A stretch of DNA of 64,000 bases from Cyanobium gracile PCC 6307 (lineage in GTDB: Bacteria > Cyanobacteriota > Cyanobacteriia > PCC-6307 > Cyanobiaceae), in NCBI RefSeq assembly GCF_000316515.1, contig NC_019675.1:2195964-2259963 (forward strand). Direction: 5' to 3'. Positions 44,912-53,414 of this stretch are shown one piece after another. Position 1 is the first letter of the stretch. Each line of letters opens with the position of its first letter. The notes below the pieces were generated by a model. It saw only the letters and a list, made by a program, of their open reading frames with translations, had not been told where the DNA came from and made no database searches. The position numbers and the translations under genes were made by a program.

Positions 44912-46693
44912 TCAGCCCGGCCGGGCCACCACCGGCGGCCTGACGCCGCGGAACCAGACGGTCATCAGGGCCTTCACCATCGGAGCCGCCACGGTGCCGC
45001 CGTAGCCGCCGGAGTTCTCGCCGAAAGCAACGATCACCAGGGTGGGCTTACCGGTGGCCGGGGCGTAGCCGCCGAACCAGGCATGGTCGGGACGGGGCGG
45101 ATCCTCGGCGGTGCCGGTCTTACCGGCCACGGGCGGCAGGCTGGGGTCGTTGAGGATGGTGGCCGTGCCGCTGGTGACCGCCTGGCGCAGGCCGGCGTGC
45201 AGCACCCGCAGGGTGGCCGGCTTCAGCCCGATCCATTGGCGCGGGTAGTTGCGTTCCACCAGGTGGGGGGTGACCAGCCAGCCACCGTTGGCCACGGCGG
45301 CATAGAGGCGGGCCATCTGGATCGGCGTCACGGTCACCGCCCCCTGGCCGATCGAGGAAGTGATCGTGTCGACCGGTGTCCAGGGTTCGCCCAGCACCTC
45401 CTTCTTCCAGGCCGGGTCCCCGAGCAGTCCCGGGGATTCCTCGGCGGACAGTTCGCTGCCGGTGCGGCGGCCGAAACCCATGCGCCGGGCGGCCTTGAAC
45501 ATCTCATCGGGGCCCACCATCAGCCCCACCTTGTAGAAGAAGCTGTTGCTGCTCACCCCGAGGGCGAAGGGGAAGCCGATGCTGCCGAAGGAGCCGTGGT
45601 CGGCGTAGCACTGGCCGTAGTAACAGAAGGAGCCCACCGTCGGCACGGTGGACGTTTCGTTGAGTTTGCCCGACTCGATGCCGGCGATCGTGGTGATGAC
45701 CTTGAAGGTGCTGGCCGGCGGGAAGCCCTGGAAGGCCCGGTTCAGCATCGGCGCCTCCGGCCGGTTGAGGGCGTTCCACTGGGCGGTGGTGGGGCCGTCG
45801 GAGAAGATGTTGGGATCGAAGTTGGGCCGGCTGGCCATCGCCCGCACGGCTCCGGTCTGGGGGTCCATGGCCACGATCGCCCCCTTGCGCACCCCATCAA
45901 GGGCCTTCTCCGCCGCCCGTTGCAGGTCAAGGTCGAGGGTGAGGCGCAGATCCTTGCCGGCCTTGGCGGGCTTGTCCCCCAGCACCCGCTGCACCTGGCC
46001 TTCGGCGTTGACCTCCAGCTGCTGGCCGCCCCATTCGCCGCGCAGGTGGGTTTCGTAGACCTTCTCCAGCCCGCTGCGGCCGATGCGATCGCTGATGCGG
46101 TACCCGTGGTCCTTGAGGGCGGCGTACTCCTCCTCGGTGATGCTGCTCGTGTAGCCCATCACGTGGGCCCCCAGGCTGCCGTCGGGATAGGCCCGCAGCA
46201 CGTCCTCGGACACCTCCGCTCCCTGCAGGGACCCGGCCTGCTCCCGGAAGCGCAGCACCTGCACCGGCGTCAGCGAGAGGGCCAGGGGAATCCGGAACCC
46301 CTGGGCGTTGGCGCCGCGCTTCCGCGCGGCCTCAAGCCGGTCGGCGGGGATCGCCAGCAGGCCGGCCAGCCGGTCGCGCAGCCCGGGCCAGCCGCGGTCG
46401 TCGACCTGGAGGGGCTGGAGGTAGAGGTTGTAGGTGAGCCGGTTGGTGGCCAGCACCCGCCCCTTGCGATCCAGCAGGCGGCCCCGCACGGGGTTGCGCG
46501 GCAACAGGCGGATCCGGTTCTCGTCCGCCATCGCCCGGTTCTCGGCCCCGTGCAACAGCTGGAGCCAGGCGAGGCGCCCAAGGATCGCCGCCAGCACCAG
46601 CAGCATGAACGTGAGCAGAAGGGCGGCCTGGTGGCCGGTCCCTGTGTGGCGGGTGGAGGCGGCCCCGACCCCACCGCCGGCAGCGCGCACCAT
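44912..46693 (-). CDS. mrdA: Penicillin-binding protein 2 (class B transpeptidase)
   Basis: A 593-residue membrane-anchored transpeptidase for cell-wall elongation. One N-terminal span (ALLLTFMLLVLAAILGRLAW), a dimerisation domain with RNPVRGRLLDRKGRVLATN, and the transpeptidase domain with the active-site SxxK in FPPASTFKVIT, SxN in GVSSNSFFYKVG and KTGT in VAGKTGTAEDPP. The length and order fit MrdA rather than FtsI. The start codon overlaps the stop of the upstream hypothetical gene by one base (TGATG). Convergent with sqdX, leaving only 6 bp between stops. Confidence 0.93.
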   Translation of the reverse strand: MVRAAGGGVGAASTRHTGTGHQAALLLTFMLLVLAAILGRLAWLQLLHGAENRAMADENRIRLLPRNPVRGRLLDRKGRVLATNRLTYNLYLQPLQVDDRGWPGLRDRLAGLLAIPADRLEAARKRGANAQGFRIPLALSLTPVQVLRFREQAGSLQGAEVSEDVLRAYPDGSLGAHVMGYTSSITEEEYAALKDHGYRISDRIGRSGLEKVYETHLRGEWGGQQLEVNAEGQVQRVLGDKPAKAGKDLRLTLDLDLQRAAEKALDGVRKGAIVAMDPQTGAVRAMASRPNFDPNIFSDGPTTAQWNALNRPEAPMLNRAFQGFPPASTFKVITTIAGIESGKLNETSTVPTVGSFCYYGQCYADHGSFGSIGFPFALGVSSNSFFYKVGLMVGPDEMFKAARRMGFGRRTGSELSAEESPGLLGDPAWKKEVLGEPWTPVDTITSSIGQGAVTVTPIQMARLYAAVANGGWLVTPHLVERNYPRQWIGLKPATLRVLHAGLRQAVTSGTATILNDPSLPPVAGKTGTAEDPPRPDHAWFGGYAPATGKPTLVIVAFGENSGGYGGTVAAPMVKALMTVWFRGVRPPVVARPG

Positions 46694-47103
46694 CAGCCGA
46701 GTCGGCTCTGGAGCAGGGCCAGGCGCGTCTCGATGCGCTCCAGGGCCGCCAGCAGCTCGGCCGGATCCGCCGGGTTGGGTGGCGGCGCGGCCTCCCAGGC
46801 GGCAGGGGTGGCCCCGGGGCCCGGGCCAGCGGAGCCCTCCTCGGCGCCGACGTCGCGCACCTCCACCTTCATCACGGGGTTGCCCAGGCCGGGCTGGAAG
46901 CGATCCAGATTCTCCCTCACCTGACTGGCCGCGGGCTCCCCCTCCTGGCGCAGCTGGCCGAGGGGATCGGCGCTGGTGCCGTCGAAGGCGGCGAGCACCT
47001 CGGCCGGGCCCCCCTTGCGGACCCGCTCCACCACCGCCAGTCCCACCGGCAGCACGTCCTGCATCAGGGCCAGGCGCAGGGAATCGAGGGGATCGGCAGC
47101 CAT
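46693..47103 (-). CDS. Conserved hypothetical protein upstream of PBP2
   Basis: A 136-residue soluble protein. The N-terminus is helical (DPLDSLRLALMQDVLPVGLAVVERVRKGG), then a Pro/Gly-rich middle, and the end is a short coiled-coil-like helix ELLAALERIETRLALLQSRL. No enzymatic motif. It shares one base with the PBP2 start, so translation is coupled, and might therefore act in envelope or cell-shape functions (guilt by association only). Confidence 0.65.
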   Translation of the reverse strand: MAADPLDSLRLALMQDVLPVGLAVVERVRKGGPAEVLAAFDGTSADPLGQLRQEGEPAASQVRENLDRFQPGLGNPVMKVEVRDVGAEEGSAGPGPGATPAAWEAAPPPNPADPAELLAALERIETRLALLQSRLG

Positions 47104-47155
47104 GACGTCGGAACCCGGACCGGGATTTGCAGTCTGACGTGTGGAACGGCCCCGC

Positions 47156-47797
47156 TCAGGGTGCGGGTCGCTGCACCCCGGGATCGACGATCACCTGGCC
47201 GCAGAAGCGGGTGCTGCCCAGCCACCAGCCGCCGCCGACGGCCAGCACCAACAGCACGCTGAAGGGCAGCAGGGCCTGGCGGGTGCCCTCAAGGGACAGC
47301 CACTCCATCCAGCCCCGCAGCCAGCGGTCGCGGTCGAAGCGGCGCCGCTCCCTGAGGCTCTCCTTGCCGCGGCGGTCGAGGGCCCGGGCCACCCAGCGCT
47401 CGAAGGCCTTCTTCTTGGTGACGGCCATCTTGCGCTCCACCTCCAGCAGGTGGCCGGCGCTGAGGTCGGGGTTGAAGGTGCTGATCAGCTCCAGGCTCTT
47501 GAGGAACATCTCCACGGCCCCCTCCTTGATCGCCAGGTCGGCCGGATCGAGGGCGTCCCAGTCGACCTCGGGATAGAAGCGCAGACGGTTGCTGCGGATC
47601 TGCTCCTCCGGCAGCTGGCCGGGTTCCCGCAGCCAGCGGTCGGTGTTGGCATCAAAACGACGCCAGTAGAGGAAAGGGTTGAGAAAGACGGTCTTGCCGG
47701 CCAGCAGGATGCTGTCCTGCTGCAGGCGGCGGTGCATCTGGGGGTCCTGCTCAGCCCCGGCAGGGCTGCCAGCGACGGCGGGGGAGACGGGAGGCAC
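47156..47797 (-). CDS. Conserved hypothetical protein with C-terminal membrane span
   Basis: A 213-residue protein. The middle contains LNPFLYWRRFDANTDRWLRE and FYPEVDWDALDPADLAIKEG, then a basic region (VTKKKAFERWVARALDRRGK) and a single membrane span near the C-terminus (LLPFSVLLVLAVGGGWWLG). The start given is a GTG at 47797; an ATG at 47737 (MHRRLQQDS) is equally plausible. The pattern is that of a conserved cyanobacterial protein of unknown function, probably anchored with its bulk in the cytoplasm. It lies between guaA and the PBP2 pair. Confidence 0.68.
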   Translation of the reverse strand: MPPVSPAVAGSPAGAEQDPQMHRRLQQDSILLAGKTVFLNPFLYWRRFDANTDRWLREPGQLPEEQIRSNRLRFYPEVDWDALDPADLAIKEGAVEMFLKSLELISTFNPDLSAGHLLEVERKMAVTKKKAFERWVARALDRRGKESLRERRRFDRDRWLRGWMEWLSLEGTRQALLPFSVLLVLAVGGGWWLGSTRFCGQVIVDPGVQRPAP

Positions 47798-47862
47798 GGA
47801 GCGAACGGCCGGGCGCCGAGATTATCGAAGCCAGCCCCTGCGGGCCAGCCCGGCACTCCCGC

Positions 47863-49482
47863 CTACTCCCACTCGATCGTGCCGGGGGGCTTGCTGGTGA
47901 TGTCGAGCACCACCCGGTTCACCCCCCGCACCTCGTTGACGATGCGGTTGGAGATCAGCTCCAGCAGGTCGTAGGGCAGCCGCGACCAGTCGGCGGTCAT
48001 GCCGTCCTCGGAAGAGACGCAGCGCAGCACGATCGGGTAGGCGTAGGTGCGCTTGTCGCCCATCACCCCGACGCTGCGCACGGGCAGCAGCACGGCGAAG
48101 GCCTGCCAGATCTCGTCGTAGAGGCCGGCGTCGCGCACCTCCTCCCGCACGATCAGGTCGGCGTCACGGAGGATGTCGAGCTTGTCGTCGGTGACCTCCC
48201 CCAGGATGCGGATCGCCAGGCCGGGGCCGGGGAAGGGATGGCGGCCCACGATCTCCTGGGGCAGCCCGAGGCTGCGGCCCACCTTGCGCACTTCGTCCTT
48301 GAACAGACGCCGCAGCGGCTCCACCAGCTTGAACTGCAGGTCCTTGGGCAGGCCGCCCACGTTGTGGTGGCTCTTGATCTTCACCGCCACCCGCTCGCCC
48401 GTCTTGGGGTCCACGTTGGTGCCGGCGCTCTCGATCACATCCGGATAGAGGGTGCCCTGGGCGAGGTAGTCGAAGGGGCCGAGGCGGCGGCTCTCCTCCT
48501 CGAACACGCGGATGAACTCGGTGCCGATGATCTTGCGCTTCTCCTCCGGATCGGTAATGCCGGCGAGCTTGGAGATGAAGCGCTCACGGGCATTGATGTA
48601 CTCCACATTGATGTGGAACTGGCGATCGAAGAAATCCATCAGGAACTCCGGCTCGCCTTTGCGCATGAAGCCCTGGTCGATGAACATGCAGGTGAGGCGA
48701 TCGCCGATCGCCTGGTGCAGCAGGAAGGCCAGGGTGGAGGAATCGACCCCGCCCGAGAGGGCCAGCAGCACACGCTTCTCGCCCACCTGGGCGCGCACCT
48801 CGCCGATGGCCTCATCGATGAAGGCGGCCGTGGTCCAGTCGGGGATGCAGCCGCAGATGTGGTAGACGAAATTGCGGATCATCACCATGCCGCAGGTGGA
48901 GTGCACCACCTCGGGATGGAACTGCACCCCGTACAGGCGGCGGGCATGGTCAGCCACCGCGGCCTCGGGGGTGTTGTCGGTGTGGGCGAGGCGCACGAAG
49001 CCCTCCGGCAGCGACTCCACCGAATCGCCGTGGCTCATCCACATCGTCGAGCCCTCCTCGACGTTGGTGAGCAGGTCGACCGGGTCGTCGACATGGAGCG
49101 GCGCCTTGCCGTACTCGGCCCGGCCGGCGGCCACCACCGATCCGCCCAGCTGCTGCACCATCAGCTGCATGCCGTAGCAGACCCCCAGCACCGGGATGCC
49201 CAGGTCCCAGAGGCCGGGGTCGCAGGTGGGGGCCCCCTCCTCGTAGACGGAGCTGGGGCCGCCGCTGAGGATGATTCCCTTCGGTTGGAGGGCCTTCAGT
49301 TCCGCGGCGCTGGTGGTGTAGCCCATCACCAGGGAGAAGACCTCCGTCTCCCGCACCCGGCGGGCGATCAGCTCGGAGTACTGGGAGCCGAAATCCAGGA
49401 TGACGATGGCCGGGTGACGGCGGGAACCGCTGGCGTGGTCCCGTTCCGAACCCGGTGGTGCGGTCTGCGTCGTTTGGGACAT
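47863..49482 (-). CDS. guaA: GMP synthase (glutamine-hydrolysing)
   Basis: A 539-residue bifunctional enzyme. The N-terminal class I glutamine amidotransferase begins [20 protein letters not shown], with the nucleophile Cys in GVCYGMQLM and His/Glu in [10 protein letters not shown]. The ATP-pyrophosphatase domain has the P-loop [15 protein letters not shown], and the C-terminal dimerisation domain ends [14 protein letters not shown], the standard GuaA end. It makes GMP from XMP. The first 24 residues are a variable tail. Confidence 0.98.
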   Translation of the reverse strand: MSQTTQTAPPGSERDHASGSRRHPAIVILDFGSQYSELIARRVRETEVFSLVMGYTTSAAELKALQPKGIILSGGPSSVYEEGAPTCDPGLWDLGIPVLGVCYGMQLMVQQLGGSVVAAGRAEYGKAPLHVDDPVDLLTNVEEGSTMWMSHGDSVESLPEGFVRLAHTDNTPEAAVADHARRLYGVQFHPEVVHSTCGMVMIRNFVYHICGCIPDWTTAAFIDEAIGEVRAQVGEKRVLLALSGGVDSSTLAFLLHQAIGDRLTCMFIDQGFMRKGEPEFLMDFFDRQFHINVEYINARERFISKLAGITDPEEKRKIIGTEFIRVFEEESRRLGPFDYLAQGTLYPDVIESAGTNVDPKTGERVAVKIKSHHNVGGLPKDLQFKLVEPLRRLFKDEVRKVGRSLGLPQEIVGRHPFPGPGLAIRILGEVTDDKLDILRDADLIVREEVRDAGLYDEIWQAFAVLLPVRSVGVMGDKRTYAYPIVLRCVSSEDGMTADWSRLPYDLLELISNRIVNEVRGVNRVVLDITSKPPGTIEWE

Positions 49483-49530
49483 CGGCTCGAAGGAGGCCTG
49501 GGCCTGGGCCCGGTGATCGGTCCCAGCACC

Positions 49531-50613
49531 CTAGGTCGCGCCCCTGAAGCGTTCCATCAGCGCCGCCCCCACCGGCCCGCAGACCCGCAGCCGGCGCTGG
49601 CGGTCGAACAGGGCCGCCCCCACGGCGGCCGTCGGGGCGCCATGGCTGGCCAGGTAGGCCCGGCAGCGGCTCTCGATGGCGGCGGCGATCCGGGCCCGCA
49701 GGCGTCCGGCCAGGTCGGGATCGGCCTGCTCCAGCCCGGCCAGGGCGGCCTCCACCGTGGCGGCCCCGTGCAGGGCGGCGAGGGTGGCGCCGCCGGCCCC
49801 CTCCAGGGCGGCCAGGGCGGTGAGCACCTCGGCACGGCCGTCGGCCAGGTGGTGGTGGGTGTGGAAGATGCCGCCGGCCAGCTTGATCAGCTTGCCCTGG
49901 TAGCCGAACAGCAGCAGCCGCTCCACCCCCGCTTCGGCGGCCGCCACCAACACGGGGCCGAGCCAGTTGCCCGCCTTGAGCAGCAGCTCCGGCGGCAGGC
50001 CCAGCTGGGGGGCCAGATCGAGGCCGTTCTCACCGATCACCAGCACCAGATCGCCGCCGGCCCCCGGCGCGGCCATCCGCGTCGCCAGCGCCGCCAGGGT
50101 GCGGGCCAGCTGGTCCGGGTCGGCGCCGGCCTGCACCTCGGCCTGGGTGCCGATCAGGGCCAGCCCATCCACCACCCCGAAGGCGGCGTTGCTGGTGCGC
50201 TCCGCCAGGCGGCGGCCGTCGGGGAGCACCAGGGTGAGCCCCAGGCGGCGGCTGGTGGGCACCAGGGGCCGCAGGTTGACCTCCAGCAGCTCCCGGGCAT
50301 AGGCCGACAGGCAGGCCTCCCCGGTCGCCGCGTGGACCCCCACCCCCTCGCCGGGCTCCAGCTGCAGCCAGGGCCCGTCACCGCGGAGCCAGCGGGCCAG
50401 CACCCACACCACCAGGCCGCGGGTGAGGTCGAGGCCCTCGCCCGGATCACAGCAGCTCTCCCCCAGGGCCAGCCCCTCGCCCAGCCGCGCAGCGGCCCGC
50501 ACCGGCACCGGCACCACCCCCGGCGGCTGCAGCAGTTCCAGGGCCACCGACGCGCGGAACGGCTCCCTCTGCAGGGCGCTGAGGGCGGCACGGGCCGCGG
50601 CCGCCAGCCACAC
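49531..50613 (-). CDS. cbiD: Cobalt-precorrin-5B C1-methyltransferase (CbiD)
   Basis: A 360-residue CbiD of the anaerobic cobalamin pathway. Family features are the N-terminal AAAARAAL helix, CCDPGEGLDLTRGLVVWV, the ERTSNAAFGVVDGLALIGT segment, IGENGLDLA, and LFGYQGKLIKLAGGIFHTHHHLADGR. The first recognised start is a GTG at 50613, but the preceding codons (RRGLTLPVW) look like the family N-terminus. No ATG/GTG/TTG occurs between them and the in-frame TAA about 80 bp upstream; a CTG at 50655 is the only candidate. Thus the N-terminus is uncertain. Divergent from the aminotransferase gene at 50745. Confidence 0.87.
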   Translation of the reverse strand: MWLAAAARAALSALQREPFRASVALELLQPPGVVPVPVRAAARLGEGLALGESCCDPGEGLDLTRGLVVWVLARWLRGDGPWLQLEPGEGVGVHAATGEACLSAYARELLEVNLRPLVPTSRRLGLTLVLPDGRRLAERTSNAAFGVVDGLALIGTQAEVQAGADPDQLARTLAALATRMAAPGAGGDLVLVIGENGLDLAPQLGLPPELLLKAGNWLGPVLVAAAEAGVERLLLFGYQGKLIKLAGGIFHTHHHLADGRAEVLTALAALEGAGGATLAALHGAATVEAALAGLEQADPDLAGRLRARIAAAIESRCRAYLASHGAPTAAVGAALFDRQRRLRVCGPVGAALMERFRGAT

Positions 50614-50744
50614 CGGCAGGGTGAGGCCCCGCCGGGGCGCGGAGGGGGAGCGCAGGGGATCGATGGCCGGCGGGAACGCTGTTTTTTATGGTGGTCGATC
50701 GCCTTGCCTTCGCCGGGCCCGCGCTCCTTCGTTCCCCACCGCTC

Positions 50745-51896
50745 ATGCAGGACAAGCTCACTCTGATGATCCCCGGCCCCACCCCGGTGCCGGAGACCGT
50801 CCTGCAGGCCATGGCCCGCCATCCGATCGGCCACCGCAGCGCCGATTTCCAGAAGATCGTGCGCCGCACCACCGAGCAGCTGCAGTGGCTGCACCAGACC
50901 AAGGGCCACGTGCTGGTGCTCACCGGCAGCGGCACGGCGGCGATGGAGGCCGCGATCGTCAACACCCTCAGCCGCGGCGACCGGGTGCTTTGCGGCGACA
51001 ACGGCAAGTTCGGCGAACGCTGGGTGAAGGTGGCGAAGGCCTACGGGCTGAACGTGGAGGTGATCAAGGCGGAATGGGGCCAGCCCCTCGACCCGGAGGC
51101 CTTCCGCGCCGCCCTCGAGGCCGACACCGCCAAGGAGATCCGGGGGGTGATCCTGACCCACTCAGAAACCTCCACCGGGGTGATCAACGACCTGCAGGCC
51201 ATTGCCCGCCATGTGAAGGCCCACGGCACGGCCCTCACCATCGCCGACTGCGTCACCAGCCTCGGGGCCTGTGACGTGCCCATGGACGCCTGGGGCGTGG
51301 ACGTGGTGGGCTCTGGCTCCCAGAAGGGGTACATGATGCCGCCGGGCCTGAGCTTCGTGGCCATGAGCGAGCGGGCCTGGACGGCCTACGAGCGCTCCGA
51401 CCTGCCCAAGTTCTATCTGGATCTCGGCAAGTACCGCAAGGCGGCCGACGACGACAGCAACCCCTTCACTCCGGCGATCAACCTCTACTTCGCCCTCGAG
51501 GCCGCCCTGGGGATGATGCAGAAGGAGGGCCTGGAGGCGATCTTCGCCCGCCACGACCGCCATCGCCGGGCCACCCAGGCGGCGATGAAGGCCATCGGCC
51601 TGCCCCTGTATGCGGCCGAGGGCCACGGCAGCCCGGCGATCACGGCGGTGGCGCCGGAGGGCATCGATGCCGAGGCCCTGCGCAAGCAGGTGAAGGAGCG
51701 TTTCGACATCCTGCTGGCGGGCGGCCAGGACCACCTCAAGGGCAAGGTGTTCCGCATCGGCCACCTGGGCTTCGTCTGCGACCGCGACGTGCTCACGGCC
51801 GTGGCGGCCATCGAGGCCACCCTGCAGGGCCTGGGGCTGTCCAAGGCGCCGACCGGCGCCGGCGTGGCGGCGGCGGCGGCGGCGCTGGCCGGCTGA
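50745..51896 (+). CDS. Class V aminotransferase (alanine/serine-glyoxylate aminotransferase type)
   Basis: A 383-residue PLP enzyme. The start MQDKLTLMIPGPTPVPETVL is typical of the alanine-glyoxylate / serine-pyruvate aminotransferase family; the PLP lysine is in VVGSGSQKGYMMPPG, with TGSGTAAMEAAIVNTL and THSETSTGVINDLQ supporting the fold. In cyanobacteria these enzymes serve the photorespiratory glycolate pathway (glyoxylate to glycine). The ATG at 50745 is chosen; the frame extends 57 bp upstream without family similarity. An Ala-rich C-terminus closes the protein. Confidence 0.9.
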   Translation: MQDKLTLMIPGPTPVPETVLQAMARHPIGHRSADFQKIVRRTTEQLQWLHQTKGHVLVLTGSGTAAMEAAIVNTLSRGDRVLCGDNGKFGERWVKVAKAYGLNVEVIKAEWGQPLDPEAFRAALEADTAKEIRGVILTHSETSTGVINDLQAIARHVKAHGTALTIADCVTSLGACDVPMDAWGVDVVGSGSQKGYMMPPGLSFVAMSERAWTAYERSDLPKFYLDLGKYRKAADDDSNPFTPAINLYFALEAALGMMQKEGLEAIFARHDRHRRATQAAMKAIGLPLYAAEGHGSPAITAVAPEGIDAEALRKQVKERFDILLAGGQDHLKGKVFRIGHLGFVCDRDVLTAVAAIEATLQGLGLSKAPTGAGVAAAAAALAG

Positions 51897-51912
51897 GCCG
51901 CTGGCCAGGCTT

Positions 51913-51935
51913 CCCCGGGGCTCCAGACCCCGGGG
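51913..51935 (+). terminator. GC-rich hairpin downstream of the aminotransferase
   Basis: CCCCGGGG at 51913-51920 pairs with CCCCGGGG at 51928-51935 around the 7-nt loop CTCCAGA, a strong 8-bp stem 17 bp after the stop. There is no T-tract after it, so it may act as an RNA 3'-end stabiliser or a weak terminator ahead of tRNA-Gly. Confidence 0.5.
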
Positions 51936-51979
51936 CGGTGTCCGGAGCCTTGCTAGTGTGCGGCTGGGAGTGACGAAAC

Positions 51980-52051
51980 GCGGGTGTAATTCAGTGGTAG
52001 AATGTCAGCTTCCCAAGCTGAACGTCGCCGGTTCGAGTCCGGTCACCCGCT
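51980..52051 (+). tRNA. tRNA-Gly (anticodon CCC)
   Basis: A complete cloverleaf of 72 nt without encoded CCA. The acceptor stem GCGGGTG pairs with CACCCGC; the D arm is ATTC/GAAT; the anticodon stem TCAGC/GCTGA encloses the loop TTCCCAA, giving anticodon CCC for GGG codons; the T arm GCCGG/CCGGT with TTCGAGT is canonical; discriminator base T. Identification as Gly follows from the anticodon and acceptor stem. Confidence 0.95.
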
Positions 52052-52256
52052 TGATCAATCAGAGCCGGAATTAACGCTCAAGCCTGACATCATGTGCAGG
52101 CCTGAGTCCCATCCGTAAGGATTTGCAGGCTCAAGGCCCGGTATTTTTGGCTAGGGGCCTCAGTCTTTGCTGCGACGATGATGGAAGCGGGAATTACTGC
52201 CCCGCTCGGCTGAAGGCGGGGCGAGGGCCTGCGGCGCCCCATCGTGGGGTCGGGAA
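52052..52256. other. Intergenic region with several stem-loops after tRNA-Gly
   Basis: A 205-bp gap between convergent genes. It holds several small hairpins: GCCTG/CAGGC at 52082-52101, ATCC-GTAA-GGAT at 52111-52122, GCCCCGC/GCGGGGC at 52199-52222 (10-nt loop) and CCCCA-TCG-TGGGG at 52237-52249. The last two could serve as a terminator for the minus-strand gene at 52257. The motif CAGGC(C)T recurs on both sides of the first hairpin. No ORF of quality and no recognised ncRNA family. Confidence 0.4.
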
Positions 52257-52523
52257 TCAGGCCCGGGGCTTGATCAGCTGCAGCACCTGCAGTCCAAGAC
52301 CGCCGGCCCGGCGCTCGCAGTCGAGGGCCTGCAGAATCGCCCGGGCGGAGCCATCAATGTCCCCCTCGCGGGCGGCCACACGGGCCTGCTCATTGAGTGC
52401 CTCCGCCTGCAGCAGCAGACGCTGGCGAACGGCCGGATCCGACAGTGGCGACACGCCGAACCTTGGCCGTGCGGGTGTTTCCAGCGTCAAAGTGACGGGG
52501 GTCGGTGGGCTGGCAACGATCAT
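52257..52523 (-). CDS. Small hypothetical protein
   Basis: An 88-residue protein. The first half is Pro/Thr-rich (VASPPTPVTLTLETPARP), then a helical part RQRLLLQAEALNEQARVAAR followed by EGDIDGSARAILQALDCERRAGG, resembling a single TPR-like helical pair. The ATG at 52523 is preferred to the TTG at 52580. The pattern fits conserved picocyanobacterial small proteins; function unknown. It has normal GC, and the hairpins at 52199-52249 lie just beyond its stop. Confidence 0.6.
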   Translation of the reverse strand: MIVASPPTPVTLTLETPARPRFGVSPLSDPAVRQRLLLQAEALNEQARVAAREGDIDGSARAILQALDCERRAGGLGLQVLQLIKPRA

Positions 52524-52718
52524 GACCGGCGAGGATTTTGCAGCATCGAAAACAGATAAAAAGGGCTCGTCGGCATCCAACGACCTCTTTGCTGTTTACA
52601 TCTTACGTGAGACGGTAACAGTCGGTCCCTCGGGAGCAGAAGTGCGGGGGAAAAGAGATGATCTCTCTGCACCCAGCAACGGATGGTTCGTTTCGCTCGG
52701 GGACGGCGGCCGGCCGGC
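52524..52718. other. Intergenic region, AT-richer, with an inverted repeat
   Basis: A 195-bp gap upstream of the small gene at 52523 and downstream of the one at 52719. It is less GC-rich than its surroundings. An imperfect inverted repeat CTGTTTAC / GTAACAG with 13 bp between its arms (about 52592-52620) could be an operator, and a TAAGAT -10-like hexamer on the minus strand overlaps it. A candidate terminator is listed separately. Confidence 0.35.
52650..52669 (-). terminator. Candidate intrinsic terminator of the small minus-strand gene at 52719
   Basis: Read on the minus strand, AGAGA-TCA-TCTCT is a 5-bp stem with a 3-nt loop directly followed by TTTT. On the plus strand it is the 13-bp palindrome AGAGATGATCTCT at 52654-52666. 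It lies about 50 bp after the stop of the 52719-52988 gene. The stem is short, so confidence is moderate. Confidence 0.45.
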
Positions 52719-52988
52719 TCAGGTGCCCGGCTCCTCCCGATTGCCGCCCAGGGCGGCGATCTGGGAGCGCAGCTGGTCGGAACGCTGCAGGTCGCCCCGG
52801 GTGAGGGCGACGGCGAGGGCGAATTCCAGCTTCTCCAGCTGGTGCTCGCCCTCTTCCTGGGAATGGGTGCGGAGCTGGCAGTGGGGCGCTGGGCTGGAGC
52901 CCCGCGGGGCCGATCCCTGGCCGTGCAGAGCGGCGGTGGATGACTGGTAAGGGGAAGTGGGGAAGGCCATGACCCGCTTTCTTTTCAT
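52719..52988 (-). CDS. Small hypothetical protein with helical C-terminal half
   Basis: An 89-residue protein beginning MKRKRVMAFPTSPYQSS; its C-terminal half is a helical, charged stretch EEGEHQLEKLEFALAVALTR then GDLQRSDQLRSQIAALGGN, like a short UVR-type or helical-hairpin motif. The ATG at 52988 has AAGGG 8 nt upstream as a ribosome-binding site; an ATG at 52970 is the alternative. It is 29 bp from the neighbouring coiled-coil gene and probably cotranscribed with it. Function unknown. Confidence 0.6.
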   Translation of the reverse strand: MKRKRVMAFPTSPYQSSTAALHGQGSAPRGSSPAPHCQLRTHSQEEGEHQLEKLEFALAVALTRGDLQRSDQLRSQIAALGGNREEPGT

Positions 52989-53017
52989 TTTGACACCCTT
53001 GACCAGGGGGCCGCGAT

Positions 53018-53302
53018 TCAGGCGGCGGTGGGGTAGGCGACATCCTCCTGGCTGTCGAACGCAGCGGGCGCTTCGGATGGGACGCCGATCTCCAGCAGAT
53101 GGCGGCAGTCCTGCAGCAGCCGCTCGACGTTGTCGAGGCTGGCCAGCTCCTGGGGGTCCGGCCTGGCCTGGTTGGAGGCCTGCAGTTCCACCGCCGCCAG
53201 GCGCTGCTCCAGGGTCACCAGACGCTGGGAGAGGGCATGGATGGTTTCGGCGAGATCTTCGGCATTGCGGCTGATGCGGAACGACACCGAGGCGGGGGCC
53301 AT
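53018..53302 (-). CDS. Small coiled-coil hypothetical protein
   Basis: A 94-residue protein. Residues 10-45 form a strong heptad-type helix (DLAETIHALSQRLVTLEQRL then AAVELQAS), followed by a second helix ELASLDNVERLLQDCRHLLE. No signal peptide or membrane span. The ATG at 53302 is used; an ATG at 53332 would add ten residues. It resembles small conserved picocyanobacterial coiled-coil proteins of unknown function and is divergent from the AbrB-like gene. Confidence 0.62.
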   Translation of the reverse strand: MAPASVSFRISRNAEDLAETIHALSQRLVTLEQRLAAVELQASNQARPDPQELASLDNVERLLQDCRHLLEIGVPSEAPAAFDSQEDVAYPTAA

Positions 53303-53414
53303 GGCGGGGAAAGCGACTGGGCTGTGCCGCATGACAACACACCCGGAGCACCCCCTCAAGCACCTGTGGCACGGATCTCCCAGAGTGGGCCCTGTGGATC
53401 GGGCTCAACGTCGG

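Noticed and set aside
52123-52950. Plus-strand open frame of 275 codons spanning 52123-52950
   Set aside because: It crosses three minus-strand small genes and intergenic hairpins, begins inside a structured gap and has no family similarity; judged a shadow.
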